A stretch of 64,000 nt of DNA from Chthoniobacterales bacterium (GTDB lineage: Bacteria > Verrucomicrobiota > Verrucomicrobiia > Chthoniobacterales > DASVRZ01): NCBI GenBank assembly GCA_039930045.1, contig JBDSQB010000002.1, positions 1 through 64,000 on the forward strand, written 5' to 3'. The notes beneath the pieces were generated by a model. That model saw only the letters and a program-made list of their open reading frames with translations, searched no databases and was not told where the DNA came from. The first letter of the stretch is position 1. Each line of letters begins with the position of its first letter. A program made the position numbers and the translations under genes. This document shows positions 1 through 9,306 of the stretch, piece by piece.

Positions 1-1458
1 GCTGGCTTTGCTCGCGTTGGTGGTGCCGTTGATGGTCAGCGTGCCGCCGGTTTTCACCGACACAGCCGTGCCGGAGATGAGAAGGTAGCCAGCACCTGCG
101 GCCGTCGATGCGCCGCTGACCGTCGTCGATCCGGTGAAGTCCACGCCGCCAGCTCCGGCGCCGATATTCAGGCCTTGGCCGCCGAATCCCGACACAAGAC
201 TGTTCGTCCCGGCAAAGGTGATCTTGTTGGTCGGAGTCAGGTTCACTTGCTGAGTACCTGTAAAGTTTCCATTGATGGTCATGGTGCCACCCGACGCGTT
301 GAAGGTGGCGAAGGCGCCTGAGGCGGTGAAGTTGTTCGCCAGGGTGACGTTGGCGGAGCTCGCCACCGTGGACGCGTTCGGCGAGCCGCCTAAGAACACC
401 ACTGTCCCGGTCCCGAAGGCCGCGTCATTCCCGGCGGCAAGCGTGCCATTATTGCTGATCGTCGTGTTGCCGGTGTAGCTGTTGGCTACCGAGAGGGTGA
501 GCGTGCCGGTGCCGGACTTGGTTAAGCCGCCGGTGTTGCTGCTATCCAAAGCAGACGCAAAGGTGGCGTTGAACCCATTCGTGTCAATCGAGATCGCGCT
601 GGTGCTGTTCTTGATGCGGCTGGAGATGTCGGCATTTGCGCCGCCTGCGAAGGTGCTGCCATATCGGAGCGTGCCACCGGTGAAGGTCACGTTGCCCCCC
701 AAGGCTGTGGTGTTCAACGCGTTTGCGCTGTTGGCCAGCAGGACTCCGCCGGCGATGGTCGTGACGCCGGTGTAGGAGTTTGTGCCGGAGAGGCTCCATG
801 TGCCGCTGCTCGCCTTGGTGACGGCGACACCCAAGGCCGCGCCGCCGTTGCTGATGATGCCGCTGATTTCGTTCGCGGTCGTGCTGGACCCCGTCAAGGT
901 GAGAGTAATGCCCTGGGTGGTAGTTCCGCCGGTGACCGTGCCGCCGATCTTCAGGATATCACCCGCCAAACCGGAGGCATTGCTGAAAGTATAAGCGCCC
1001 GCCGTCGTGGCCGAAGCCGGCTCCAGCACCAGCGGCGCATTCACGGTTTCCGTAGCACCAGTCACCGTTCTGCCGCTGCTGATGCCAATCTGCCCACCGT
1101 TCCCAAGCAAAAGCGAGTTGCCGCCTGTAGTTCCAATCGTGAAAGCAGAAGCGGACGCAACGACACCGAAGGTGATGCTGCCAATCCCCAAGCTGGTAGC
1201 GTTGCTCGCCGTGGCGTTGATTGCGATGGTCGTGCCGCTGCTGGTTAGAAAAGTGGCGGTGTCCGAGTCTGTAATCGAGCTGAGCGCCCCCGGAAAAGTC
1301 CCGGGACCTGTGCTCCAGTTATCTTCGGCCCCAGCGGCTTCCCAGTTACCAATGGTCGGCGAGGCATTCCAAGTCGCAGGAGCCGCCTGGGCGGAGGGTC
1401 CGAAGGACAGAGCGGCGGTAACGGCGATAGCGAGCTTGGTATAGGAAGATTTTTTCAT
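1..1458 (-). CDS. Autotransporter-associated beta-strand repeat protein (N-terminal part, runs off the window)
   Basis: An uninterrupted minus-strand reading frame runs from an ATG at 1458 to base 1 (486 codons, no stop), so the gene continues outside the window. The product begins with a Sec signal peptide (MKKSSYTKLAIAVTAALS..., cleavage after AQA near residue 26). It then becomes Gly/Ser/Thr/Asn-rich with repeated segments such as GTLTLSVANSYTGNTTI and GTWSLSGTNSYTGVTTI. These match the autotransporter-associated beta-strand repeat pattern (GxGTLxLxGxNxYTGxTTI). Such proteins are large exported beta-helix polypeptides, frequent in Verrucomicrobiota; a role in adhesion or polysaccharide contact is only inferred. 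An in-frame ATG at 1473 is an alternative start. Neither start has a clear Shine-Dalgarno. The gene diverges from the LacI-family gene on its right. Confidence 0.85.
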   Translation of the reverse strand, partial: MKKSSYTKLAIAVTAALSFGPSAQAAPATWNASPTIGNWEAAGAEDNWSTGPGTFPGALSSITDSDTATFLTSSGTTIAINATASNATSLGIGSITFGVVASASAFTIGTTGGNSLLLGNGGQIGISSGRTVTGATETVNAPLVLEPASATTAGAYTFSNASGLAGDILKIGGTVTGGTTTQGITLTLTGSSTTANEISGIISNGGAALGVAVTKASSGTWSLSGTNSYTGVTTIAGGVLLANSANALNTTALGGNVTFTGGTLRYGSTFAGGANADISSRIKNSTSAISIDTNGFNATFASALDSSNTGGLTKSGTGTLTLSVANSYTGNTTISNNGTLAAGNDAAFGTGTVVFLGGSPNASTVASSANVTLANNFTASGAFATFNASGGTMTINGNFTGTQQVNLTPTNKITFAGTNSLVSGFGGQGLNIGAGAGGVDFTGSTTVSGASTAAGAGYLLISGTAVSVKTGGTLTINGTTNASKAS

Positions 1459-1572
1459 AGGAGGAGTTTTCATAGAAGGATAAGGAATGTTTCGCGTCTT
1501 ACGAAACGGAGAACCTGTGGAGATTGCCGCATCTCAGATGGGTTTACAAGAACACTCACTAGGAAAAAGCAT

Positions 1573-1584
1573 TTACACTGGTAA
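1573..1584. promoter_or_regulatory. Inverted repeat TTAC-N4-GTAA in the divergent promoter region
   Basis: TTAC and GTAA arms flank four bases in the roughly 310-bp gap (1459-1769) between the repeat-protein gene and the LacI-family gene. The gap is A+T-richer than its flanks and holds no convincing gene, so it should carry both divergent promoters. This short dyad lies 5 bp from a perfect 10-bp palindrome. Operator function is inferred only from symmetry and position. Confidence 0.3.
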
Positions 1585-1588
1585 CTCC

Positions 1589-1598
1589 CTTGCGCAAG
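1589..1598. promoter_or_regulatory. Candidate operator, perfect palindrome CTTGCGCAAG
   Basis: A perfect 10-bp palindrome with a central GC step lies about 130 bp from the repeat-protein start and about 170 bp upstream of the LacI-family start. LacI/PurR-family proteins bind palindromes of this general size, so autoregulation or control of the divergent gene is plausible. No experimental match is claimed. Confidence 0.35.
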
Positions 1599-1769
1599 TA
1601 ATAGTCGGATCATCCAAGTTCAATAAAAATCGACCCGCGCAATCTCGCCTTCCACGCATTCCTCTATCCAACAAACCAGAGGGAATGCTGAAACTCGAAC
1701 TGCGGCAGGAATGCCGATTTGTCTGGTGATCGTTCCCTGATTACGTTTAGGAAATCTTTCCCCCCTTTC

Positions 1770-2810
1770 ATGCCTGTTCCATCCGATGCCCCACGTATCA
1801 GTCTGAGGGATATTGCCAAAAAGCTCGGGGTGAGTCATGCCACCGTGTCCATGGCCTTGCGGGATCATCCGCGCATCTCGACTGCGTTGCGGACTAAGAT
1901 CCAAGAGGAGGCTGTGGCGATGGGGTATCGGCCGGATCCGCTGCTGACGGCGCTCGCTCATTATCGGACGGGCAAGACGGCGAAGATTACCCATGAAGAG
2001 GTGGGTTGGATGAATGGCTGGCCGGACCCAAACAAGTTGCGCAGTTACCGGGAGTTTGATCTTTATTGGCGAGGCGCGTCGGAGGCAGCCGCCAAGTTTG
2101 GCTACCATCTGGAGGAATACTTTTGCAGCAACCCAGCGGAGTTGGAGCGGACTCAAAAAGCCTTGTTGACACGCGGGGTGCGCGGACTGCTCATCCCCCC
2201 ACAACAGGTGGTGCCGGAGTGGAATGAATTTCCGTGGAGTTATTTTACCCTGGTGCGGCTGGGGCGCTCGACGAATACCCCGCGCGCCCTTGTGGTGACG
2301 AGCGACCAGGTGGCGAATACGATGATTGCGGCAGAAAAAATGCGCTCGCTCGGCTATAACCGGGTGGGGTTTGTCGCAGTGGAAAGTCTCAAACGAGGGA
2401 TGCTCTTCCAAGCCGGTTATTTACGCGCCCAGGCAGAATGGCCGGAGGAATCGCGACTGCGCCCGCTCTGCATGGAGAACCTGCCGCCGGAAGCCTGGCA
2501 AACCGCCCTGTCCGCGTGGCTCAAGGAAACCCGGCCCGACGCCATATTGACGGATGTGTCCGAGATGCGAGCCATGCTGGAAAAGGCCGGTTACCGTGTG
2601 CCGGATGACATCGGCCTGGCTGCGGAAAGCATCCTCGATGGCAATGCGGATGCCGGGATCGATCAAAATCCTCTGGAAATCGGCCGGGTCAGCTTTCTCC
2701 TGATAATGTCCCAACTTAACGATCACGCACGGGGTGTGCCGCCGATTTTTCGGCAGATCCTAGTGGAAGGCATGTGGGTGGACGGCTCGACTCTGCCGCC
2801 ACGGGTATGA
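1770..2810 (+). CDS. LacI-family transcriptional regulator
   Basis: A 346-residue DNA-binding regulator. The N-terminal helix-turn-helix covers about residues 10-37 (ISLRDIAKKLGVSHATVSMA), the classic LacI signature, followed by the hinge (GYRPDPLL). The rest is a periplasmic-binding-protein-like effector domain (for example residues around VVTSDQVANTMIAAEKM and YNRVGFVAVES). I chose ATG 1770 because the signature then starts within ten residues, as usual in the family; the reading frame extends back to 1719 without adding recognisable sequence. It diverges from the giant repeat protein, a pairing common in Verrucomicrobiota, so it may control that gene in response to a sugar. The ligand is unknown. 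Confidence 0.9.
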   Translation: MPVPSDAPRISLRDIAKKLGVSHATVSMALRDHPRISTALRTKIQEEAVAMGYRPDPLLTALAHYRTGKTAKITHEEVGWMNGWPDPNKLRSYREFDLYWRGASEAAAKFGYHLEEYFCSNPAELERTQKALLTRGVRGLLIPPQQVVPEWNEFPWSYFTLVRLGRSTNTPRALVVTSDQVANTMIAAEKMRSLGYNRVGFVAVESLKRGMLFQAGYLRAQAEWPEESRLRPLCMENLPPEAWQTALSAWLKETRPDAILTDVSEMRAMLEKAGYRVPDDIGLAAESILDGNADAGIDQNPLEIGRVSFLLIMSQLNDHARGVPPIFRQILVEGMWVDGSTLPPRV

Positions 2811-2973
2811 ATTGGGCGTAGTGCGCCGACTGCACGAAACTTAACCGTGTGACTTAATAATTCCCCCGTTGGCACCAAGAAAGCCCGTGACCTCGCCATC
2901 GGGAAGGGCGTTAGCTTGGCGGGAAATGTAGAAGTCGCCCCCGCGTCCACTTGTCCTTTTGGAAAATTAACTC

Positions 2974-5310
2974 ATGCCCCTCCCCCGTTTCCTCCACTGG
3001 CTGGCGCTCGCCGGCCTGCTCTTCACCGGGTCCTGCTCGCCAAAAAAGACGACCACTAATCTGACCGACTCCATGACGCTGGGCGATGCGGCTTCCGAGA
3101 AGGCGCATGGGCTCGATTCGAGCTCCAGTGATATCGCGAAGGGCCTGCTCGGCGACCCGGTTCGCAGGTTGCTGCCGCTCGCGCCGCCGACTTGGGAGGG
3201 CGGAAAATTGTCCTTCAAGATGAAGGTCGATCCGGCGCGGCAGAATTATTTCTCCATTCGTTTCTCCGGCGATGAAGTCACCGAAAACCGGCTCGTGCTC
3301 TATGCCGACGGCAAACAAATCGGCTGGCGGCATCTCGGCGAGGTCGAGCAGCTCGACTACGGCTCAGTGGAGCCCGGCTACCTCGGCCGGTTCTATTACA
3401 ACACCTGCCCGCTTCCGCTCGAATTGACCCAGGGAAAAACGGAACTCACCTTTGAAATCCGCAGCAACGGGCGCATCTGGGGTTACGGCTCGACCTGGGA
3501 GCAATATCAGAAGCCGATGACTCAGCCGACGCGCGGCATTTACCGGGTTTACACGCACAACGACGCCTGTCTCGTGCCGCCGGCGAACGAAAAACAAGGC
3601 AGCGCGCCAGCCGCAGCACCGGTTCGCCAGACGCCTGGAGAGGAAACGCTGACTGCCATGAAAGATCGCGTGAATCACGAGGTCGATGCCCGGCTCACCG
3701 CCAAAAATCCGCTGAGTCAGATGCAAATGGGGCTCCTCGCCAAAGCCTACGACGTGCCGTGGACGCACGCTTTTCAGAATCCAGCGGTCATCGAGCAGAT
3801 CGTCAAATCCCTCGATAACCTCTTCGCCGCGTATCGCAAAAACCCCAAGCTCGCCCAGGCCGAGCCATCGACATGGAACCCGGATTGGTTTGGCCTCGGG
3901 CCATCGGGTCAGGTGATCGCGCTGCGCTCGGAGCAGTTGCAGCCGCGTCTCGATGAAATGCTCGATGATGGCAATGGAACTCAAATCTCCCGGCGCGCAG
4001 CCTTCACCGAGATGCTCCTCGCCTGCCGCGACTGGCACCGGCTGAACCGCCGCCAGTACACCAACCAGACGATGCTGAACGACTTGAATGGCATCTATTT
4101 TCCGAATCGCGGTCTGGCCGTTCTCGATCCGGCGAAGGCGCTTCCGGAGCCCGAAGTGCGGCGTTATTTATACGAATCCGTTGCCCTCGAACCGTGGCGC
4201 GACAGCGATCCGGGCGGTCACATGTGGAATGTCGGCCCGAATTATAGGCAACTCACCGCCAAGGGCCTGACCAAGGAACTCGGCTACGTCGGCACCTACG
4301 GCGAGGTGATCGATCTCGTCTCGGATATTTACAATGCGACGAGGCCCGCACCCGGCCAGCCTGGCGATGAAAAAATCAAGGCCCAGCTCGTGCGGATCGC
4401 CCTGGCACGCTCCTATTTCCGACATCCGTCGCTCGACGCCGAGGGCCATCGCGCGATGCGTCTGGAGCAGGTCGTCGGCTGGCGCGATTCGCATTATCCC
4501 GGCGTCATGGCCTACGGACAGCGGGCCACGCGCGACGCCTCGGCTTTGCAGGCGGCGGCGATTACGCTCGATCCAAAACTGGTCGGTTACGCGCAGCAAA
4601 TGATCGCCGACAACCAGTTTTTCGCCTCCGAGGTCGAGGCGATGGAAGACGGAGCACAGCCTTTGCGGACGACGATTGGCCGTCTGGAAACACCAGACGA
4701 ATACGAGTTGATCAAGGCCCAGCCGCCGAGCGCGCAACGGCTGCCCATGAGCTGGGACCAGCCCGATTTCGTTTTCTCCGATGAGGACGACGGCGTGCTG
4801 GCGCTGAAACGCGGACAGGAAATTCTCTACGCCTCGCTCTACTGGCGCGCCCGCTACGGCATCAACCATCTGGCCCGCGTTCACTTTCTCACGCCGCAGA
4901 TCGACCGCATCGCGGTGGTGCGGCAGGAGACGCAATTCACCCCGAGCGGACTGGAATTTACCTGGCCCAACTGGACGAACATGGCCTTTGGCAACGGCGG
5001 CCTGAAATATCCCGGCAACCTGCAGTCGGCGTACGCCGGAATGAAGGTTCCCATCGCGAAAATTCCCGACGGCATTCCCTTCCAGCCTGGACAGGAAAGT
5101 CCGTATGCCGGGCGCGGCGATTTCTACACCTGCCGCTATGGCGATTATCTGATCGGGATGAATTGTTCCGCAGATCAGACATTTGAATTGAAGTCGCCTG
5201 CCGGGCTCCAGAAAGCCCGCGATCTCGTCACCGCCAAGGACGTGGATCTCACCATTCCACTCAAACTCCCGCCTAAAACGACCGTCGTTCTCTGGCTGGG
5301 CGCCAAGTAA
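2974..5310 (+). CDS. Large exported lipoprotein of unknown function, possibly carbohydrate-active
   Basis: This 778-residue protein begins with a lipoprotein signal peptide: a hydrophobic core LALAGLLFTG, then a SC lipobox with Cys near residue 21. The next part (about 70-190) looks like a beta-sandwich, with alternating short strands and aromatic residues. The middle (about 225-560) is helix-rich with repeated amphipathic segments, and the C-terminal 200 residues look beta-rich. That order resembles enzymes with an alpha/alpha toroid followed by a beta domain, such as some polysaccharide lyases, but I recognise no catalytic motif. It is followed after 27 nt by a LamG-like exported protein, so the two probably form an operon acting on the cell surface. 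Function is unassigned. Confidence 0.75.
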   Translation: MPLPRFLHWLALAGLLFTGSCSPKKTTTNLTDSMTLGDAASEKAHGLDSSSSDIAKGLLGDPVRRLLPLAPPTWEGGKLSFKMKVDPARQNYFSIRFSGDEVTENRLVLYADGKQIGWRHLGEVEQLDYGSVEPGYLGRFYYNTCPLPLELTQGKTELTFEIRSNGRIWGYGSTWEQYQKPMTQPTRGIYRVYTHNDACLVPPANEKQGSAPAAAPVRQTPGEETLTAMKDRVNHEVDARLTAKNPLSQMQMGLLAKAYDVPWTHAFQNPAVIEQIVKSLDNLFAAYRKNPKLAQAEPSTWNPDWFGLGPSGQVIALRSEQLQPRLDEMLDDGNGTQISRRAAFTEMLLACRDWHRLNRRQYTNQTMLNDLNGIYFPNRGLAVLDPAKALPEPEVRRYLYESVALEPWRDSDPGGHMWNVGPNYRQLTAKGLTKELGYVGTYGEVIDLVSDIYNATRPAPGQPGDEKIKAQLVRIALARSYFRHPSLDAEGHRAMRLEQVVGWRDSHYPGVMAYGQRATRDASALQAAAITLDPKLVGYAQQMIADNQFFASEVEAMEDGAQPLRTTIGRLETPDEYELIKAQPPSAQRLPMSWDQPDFVFSDEDDGVLALKRGQEILYASLYWRARYGINHLARVHFLTPQIDRIAVVRQETQFTPSGLEFTWPNWTNMAFGNGGLKYPGNLQSAYAGMKVPIAKIPDGIPFQPGQESPYAGRGDFYTCRYGDYLIGMNCSADQTFELKSPAGLQKARDLVTAKDVDLTIPLKLPPKTTVVLWLGAK

Positions 5311-5337
5311 ACAACCCCACATAACCACCTAACTCCC

Positions 5338-6099
5338 ATGAAAAAACAACTCCTCGCACTCTCCACCACCCTGGTTTTGACCGCCGCCGCACTGGCTGGC
5401 ACGAAACCGGAAGTCACCCTCGACTTCAACAAGGAATCCAGCGTGGCCTTCGAAAACGGCGCCGCGCTCGGACCGGAAGGTTCCGGCGTTTCCGGCAAAT
5501 CCGGCGACCGCGCCTATGTCGCCAAGGGAACGATTGGATCCACCGATCCGCAGCCGGGAGCCATCGTGCAGGATATGATGTTCGATGATCTGGATAAAAT
5601 GACTCTCACCTTCTGGTACAAGGCCGACGATGCCCTGGCGCAGAACGCGTCCCTGCTGAATTTTGGCGGTGCTTACATGATCTGGGACGGCAAATCCGGC
5701 TGGACGGCCCGCTTGGGCGGCAAGACCGACAAGCCCTTTGGCAGCTGGGTGCGCATCGGGGAAAAAGGCCCGGTCGGCCCGTGGTCGGCGACAGGCGAAT
5801 GGATCTTCGGCGCGATCAGTTGGAACTCGGAGACGAAAACCGCCACGGTCTATCAGGGAGCCAAGGACGGCGCGGCCACGTTGCAGCGCGCCTTTGCGAA
5901 CATGCCCATCGAAGGCAATATCGGCGGCGGGACCGTGGGCATGATCGGCAATACGCAGCAACCCAAGGTGAATCCCCCCATGCCGAGCGACCGCCCATTT
6001 AGCGGCAGCATCGACAACGTGAACGTCTTCCGCGCCGAGCTGAGTGAGAGCGAAATCGAGGCCGTGCGCGCCGCCGGAGTCGAGAACAAGACGCCTTGA
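5338..6099 (+). CDS. Exported LamG/concanavalin A-like domain protein
   Basis: A 253-residue protein with a clear signal peptide (MKKQLLALSTTLVLTAAALA, cleavage near residue 20). The mature part has the hallmarks of a LamG-type jelly-roll: an early MTLTFWYKADD strand, a central GEWIFGAISWN strand and a C-terminal SGSIDNVNVFRAELSESEIEAV segment. The last is the usual closing motif (IDNVxIxxxxLSxxEI). Such domains bind sugars or protein surfaces. The gene follows the large lipoprotein gene by 27 nt on the same strand, suggesting co-expression. No catalytic residues are recognisable. Confidence 0.85.
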   Translation: MKKQLLALSTTLVLTAAALAGTKPEVTLDFNKESSVAFENGAALGPEGSGVSGKSGDRAYVAKGTIGSTDPQPGAIVQDMMFDDLDKMTLTFWYKADDALAQNASLLNFGGAYMIWDGKSGWTARLGGKTDKPFGSWVRIGEKGPVGPWSATGEWIFGAISWNSETKTATVYQGAKDGAATLQRAFANMPIEGNIGGGTVGMIGNTQQPKVNPPMPSDRPFSGSIDNVNVFRAELSESEIEAVRAAGVENKTP

Positions 6100-6239
6100 T
6101 TCTGCGGCTTCCCCCCAGAGTCATTGCCAACCGTGACATCCAAGGTGTAATTCCGAAGCCAGCCGAGAGGTTGGCGGCGTGAGGGGTTTCGCCTATCCAC
6201 CATTTACGAATCGGTCGGGAACTGTTTGGCTCGGCTCCT

Positions 6240-6908
6240 ATGTTTCTGGTGATTCCCTATGAGGTCCGCACCCTCACGCAACGCAGCCCATGGGCCAATT
6301 TGGCGGTGATCGGCCTTTGCATCCTCGTTTTTCTGGGCTTCTACACAAACTATCTACCCGAGAACCTTGTGCCCTGGCTTATTTTCTCTTCCGAAAATTG
6401 GCTGGGACTGATCACTAGTTCCCTAATGCACGCAAGTTGGGGCCACCTCATCGGGAACATGATCTTCCTCTGGGTTTTTGGTAACGCCCTTTGTGGTGTG
6501 ATGAATTGGGCGCTCTATCTGGCTCTCTTTTTTCTACTGGGCGGAGCGGCTGATTTAATTCATCTGCTGATCGATGGGCATCCTGTGCTGGGAGCCAGTG
6601 GTGCGATCAGCGGATTACTCGGTGTCTTCATGGCGCTTTATCCGCTCAACCGGGTGCATTCCTTCTACTTCATTGTCTTCAAGTTTGGCTTGTGGGACGT
6701 GCCGGGCTGGCTCTTGCTAACTTGCTGGTTCATTCTCCAATTTCTCTCTCTTTGGAGCGGACCCGAGGATATCGCTTACTGGGCGCACATCGGGGGATTT
6801 GTCTCCGGGCTTGGGTTAGGCTTGCTCCTCTCCAAACTGGAACTGGTGGACGTGGGGGAATACGATAATCCCTCGCTGCTCGACATCCTGTTGCGAAGAT
6901 CGAGTTAG
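6240..6908 (+). CDS. Rhomboid family intramembrane serine protease
   Basis: A 222-residue membrane protein with about six or seven hydrophobic helices. Rhomboid hallmarks are present: the HLIGNMIFLWVFGN segment (residues 69-82), the nucleophile motif GASG with Ser120, and the partner His183 in AYWAHIGGF. Together these form the Ser-His dyad in the membrane. The length equals that of a minimal bacterial rhomboid. The N-terminus (MFLVIPYEVR) matches a common bacterial subfamily that starts with a short cytoplasmic stretch before the first helix. Substrates cannot be predicted. The upstream gap 6100-6239 carries no recognisable gene. The downstream radical SAM gene is convergent. Confidence 0.92.
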   Translation: MFLVIPYEVRTLTQRSPWANLAVIGLCILVFLGFYTNYLPENLVPWLIFSSENWLGLITSSLMHASWGHLIGNMIFLWVFGNALCGVMNWALYLALFFLLGGAADLIHLLIDGHPVLGASGAISGLLGVFMALYPLNRVHSFYFIVFKFGLWDVPGWLLLTCWFILQFLSLWSGPEDIAYWAHIGGFVSGLGLGLLLSKLELVDVGEYDNPSLLDILLRRSS

Positions 6909-6938
6909 GACACAGGAAGTATTAGCTGTCTCTGTTAG

Positions 6939-8216
6939 CTAGATGATCGAGCCAAACGGGGAGCCGGCAAAAAGTTCCAGTTGAGTTGCAGGCAACTCTG
7001 CGGGGGCAAGGGTTTCGCCGATGAGTTTGGGGAGGTGGTCGGCGGCGATGAGGAAGGGGAGTGCTTTTTTCAGCGGGACGCGGAGGCGGGTGAGGTCGGC
7101 CAGGGTGACTCGGTGCCAGCGGCGAATTTGCAGGATGCGGTCCACGTTTTTCACGCCGAGACCGGGGATGCGGAGGAGGCGTTCGCGCGCGGCGCGGTTG
7201 ATGTCGATGGGAAAGGCGGCCCGATTGCGCAGGGCCCAACTGAGTTTGGGGTCTTCGGTGAGCGAGAGATCGGGCGCGGCGGTGGTGGTGAGTTCGCCAA
7301 CTTCGTAGCCGTAGAAGCGCAGGAGCCAGTCGGCCTGGTAGAGACGGTGTTCGCGAATGAGCGGTGGCGCGATGAGCGGGAGCTTCGAGGAGGAATCGGG
7401 GATGGGGCTGAAGGCGGAGTAATAGACGCGCTTGAGTTTTTGCTTCAGGTAAAGGCTGCTGGCGCGTTCGAGGATATCCCTGTCGGGTGTGGGCGTGGCA
7501 CCGACGATCATCTGGGTGCTCTGGCCAGCAGGGGCGAAGGGTGCGGGTTTGGCGGGAGCACCGGCGCGGACGCGGGAGGCGTCGCGCGCGGCGTGGTCTT
7601 TGCGCTCGGCTTTGGCTTCGAGAATGCTGTCGCGGATGCCGTCCATGGCAGTCTCGGTGCGGGCGAGGCTTTTTTCCGGGGCCAGTTGCGCGAGGTCGAT
7701 GGCGGTGGGGAGTTCGATATTTATGCTGATGCGGTCGGCCCATTTACCGGCTTCGGCGATGAGTTCGGGTGAGGCTTCGGGGATGGTTTTGAGGTGGATG
7801 TAACCTTTGAAGCCGTGCTCAACGCGGAGTTTGCGGGCGACGGCAATGGTTTGCTCCATGGTGTAGTCGGCGTTGCGGATGATGCCCGAGCTGAGGAAGA
7901 GGCCCTCGATGTAGTTGCGCCGATAGAAGTCGATGGTGAGCTGGACGACTTCCTCAACGGTGAACCGCGCCCGCTGCACGCTGCTGGAGGTGCGGTTGAT
8001 GCAATACAGGCAATCGTAGATGCAGTAGTTGGTGAGGAGGATTTTCAGCAGCGAAACGCAGCGTCCGTCGGGCGTGTAACTGTGGCAAATCCCCGAGCCG
8101 GTGCTGGAGCCGAGGCCGCCGGCGCGAGAGTTGCGTTTGTCGGTGCCGGAGCTGGCGCAGGAGGCGTCGTATTTCGCCGCGTCGGCGAGAATGGCAAGTT
8201 TGCGGTCGAGTTCCAT
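6939..8216 (-). CDS. Putative DNA modification/repair radical SAM protein
   Basis: A 425-residue radical SAM enzyme. The cluster motif CIYDCLYC (Cys65, Cys69, Cys72) fits the CxxxCxxC that binds the catalytic 4Fe-4S. It starts with the conserved MELDRKLAILADAAKYDASC segment and ends with a helix-hairpin-helix-like stretch (about 335-375, RIPGLGVKNVDRILQIRR) typical of DNA-binding proteins. This architecture fits the family annotated as putative DNA modification/repair radical SAM protein. Members are often next to a partner related to DNA glycosylases, which I do not see here. I chose ATG 8216 because family members begin at this point; the frame extends to 8306 with further ATGs at 8237 and 8306. 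Confidence 0.85.
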   Translation of the reverse strand: MELDRKLAILADAAKYDASCASSGTDKRNSRAGGLGSSTGSGICHSYTPDGRCVSLLKILLTNYCIYDCLYCINRTSSSVQRARFTVEEVVQLTIDFYRRNYIEGLFLSSGIIRNADYTMEQTIAVARKLRVEHGFKGYIHLKTIPEASPELIAEAGKWADRISINIELPTAIDLAQLAPEKSLARTETAMDGIRDSILEAKAERKDHAARDASRVRAGAPAKPAPFAPAGQSTQMIVGATPTPDRDILERASSLYLKQKLKRVYYSAFSPIPDSSSKLPLIAPPLIREHRLYQADWLLRFYGYEVGELTTTAAPDLSLTEDPKLSWALRNRAAFPIDINRAARERLLRIPGLGVKNVDRILQIRRWHRVTLADLTRLRVPLKKALPFLIAADHLPKLIGETLAPAELPATQLELFAGSPFGSII

Positions 8217-8362
8217 GCGGTTGCAGTAGATACGCATGGAACTCGAATCAGGACATGATCTGAGTGACAATTGGAGAGCAGAACCGTTCGCCGTACAGCC
8301 GGTCAAAGGCTCCCCGTGCTACAGCGTTTGCCTTCCCGGGCGGGGCAAGAGAGCAGCGGCTT

Positions 8363-9169
8363 TCATTTTGCCGGAAAGATCCGCACCAGGACGACGCCGT
8401 GCGCGGGAACTGGTGCCTCGAATTTCTGGTCGAATGTCCCGAGGTCCTTCTGCTGCCAGAGATCGCGGACGAGGCATTTGCCATTCAACCTCAAGTCGGA
8501 CCACTTTGCGGTGACGGTTTCAGCCACGTTCGAACGATTGAAAATCCCGACCGCGACCGAGCCGTCCACGAGGGGTTTCATGTAAACGTCCAAGTCATTG
8601 GCACTCGACACGGCGGTGCCTTGTTTGCAGAGCTCGTCCTGGTCAATCTCAAGCACCTCGTCGTTGGTGAGGAGGTTGAGCGTAAACTCGTCGAGTTGCG
8701 CCAGATCGCTGCCGATGAGGAGCGGCGCACCGAGCAGGCACCACAGGCTGATGTGGGTGTATTGCTCGTCGGGGGTGAGCTTGGTCGGATGCGGATGACC
8801 CCAGCCGACGTGGCCGACGATGAGCATGTCGGGGTCGTTGTAGTGACCGGGTTTCTGGCAGGGTGCCCACTTGTCTTGGCTGAATCCGATACCGCTCATG
8901 CTGCCCCAGCTATCGCTGATGTCGCCCGTCGTGCGCCAGGCGTTGGCGAGGGGCGCGAGTTCGCCGATGATGCCGAAGATTTTTCCGGCGCCGTTATTCG
9001 ACAGGCTGTAAACCACGTCGCGTCCGCTGGCGCGAAGGGCATCGGTCATTTCACGGGTGTTCGCCACATCGACGGGGCCCCAATCGTATTTCATGTAATC
9101 AAACCCCCACGCGGCCCACTGCTGCGCGTCCTGTTTGGCGAAATGATATGGGCCGACATCGAAGGGCAT
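8363..9169 (-). pseudogene. GH27 alpha-galactosidase, N-terminal truncation
   Basis: The 268 residues correspond to the middle and C-terminal parts of a family 27 glycoside hydrolase. They include GFDYMKYDWG with the nucleophile Asp (KYD), AWRTTGDISDSWGS with the acid/base Asp, and the conserved GHYNDPDMLIVG. Intact enzymes begin with a WNSW-type segment and have over 100 more N-terminal residues. Here the first ATG (9169) falls inside the (beta/alpha)8 barrel, and the upstream frame hits a TGA within about 60 nt without restoring homology. Bases 9170-9306 therefore look like the scar of a deletion or rearrangement next to the ICDH-like gene. A functional short enzyme is unlikely because the early barrel strands are missing. 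Confidence 0.75.
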
Positions 9170-9306
9170 GACGTGCTTTTCCCGGGTTGGATCGCAATGA
9201 CGTCAACCGTCCGGCCACGGGGCCGCCGCCGTCAATGAACCGCACCACGGTGCCGGTGGGCTGATTCCGCTCGCGCTAAAAAACGAGTCGTGGAAAGGTG
9301 CGCCCG

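Noticed and set aside
272-1444. Several plus-strand open frames in the first 1.4 kb
   Set aside because: They are antisense to a continuous minus-strand frame with a signal peptide and autotransporter-associated repeats.
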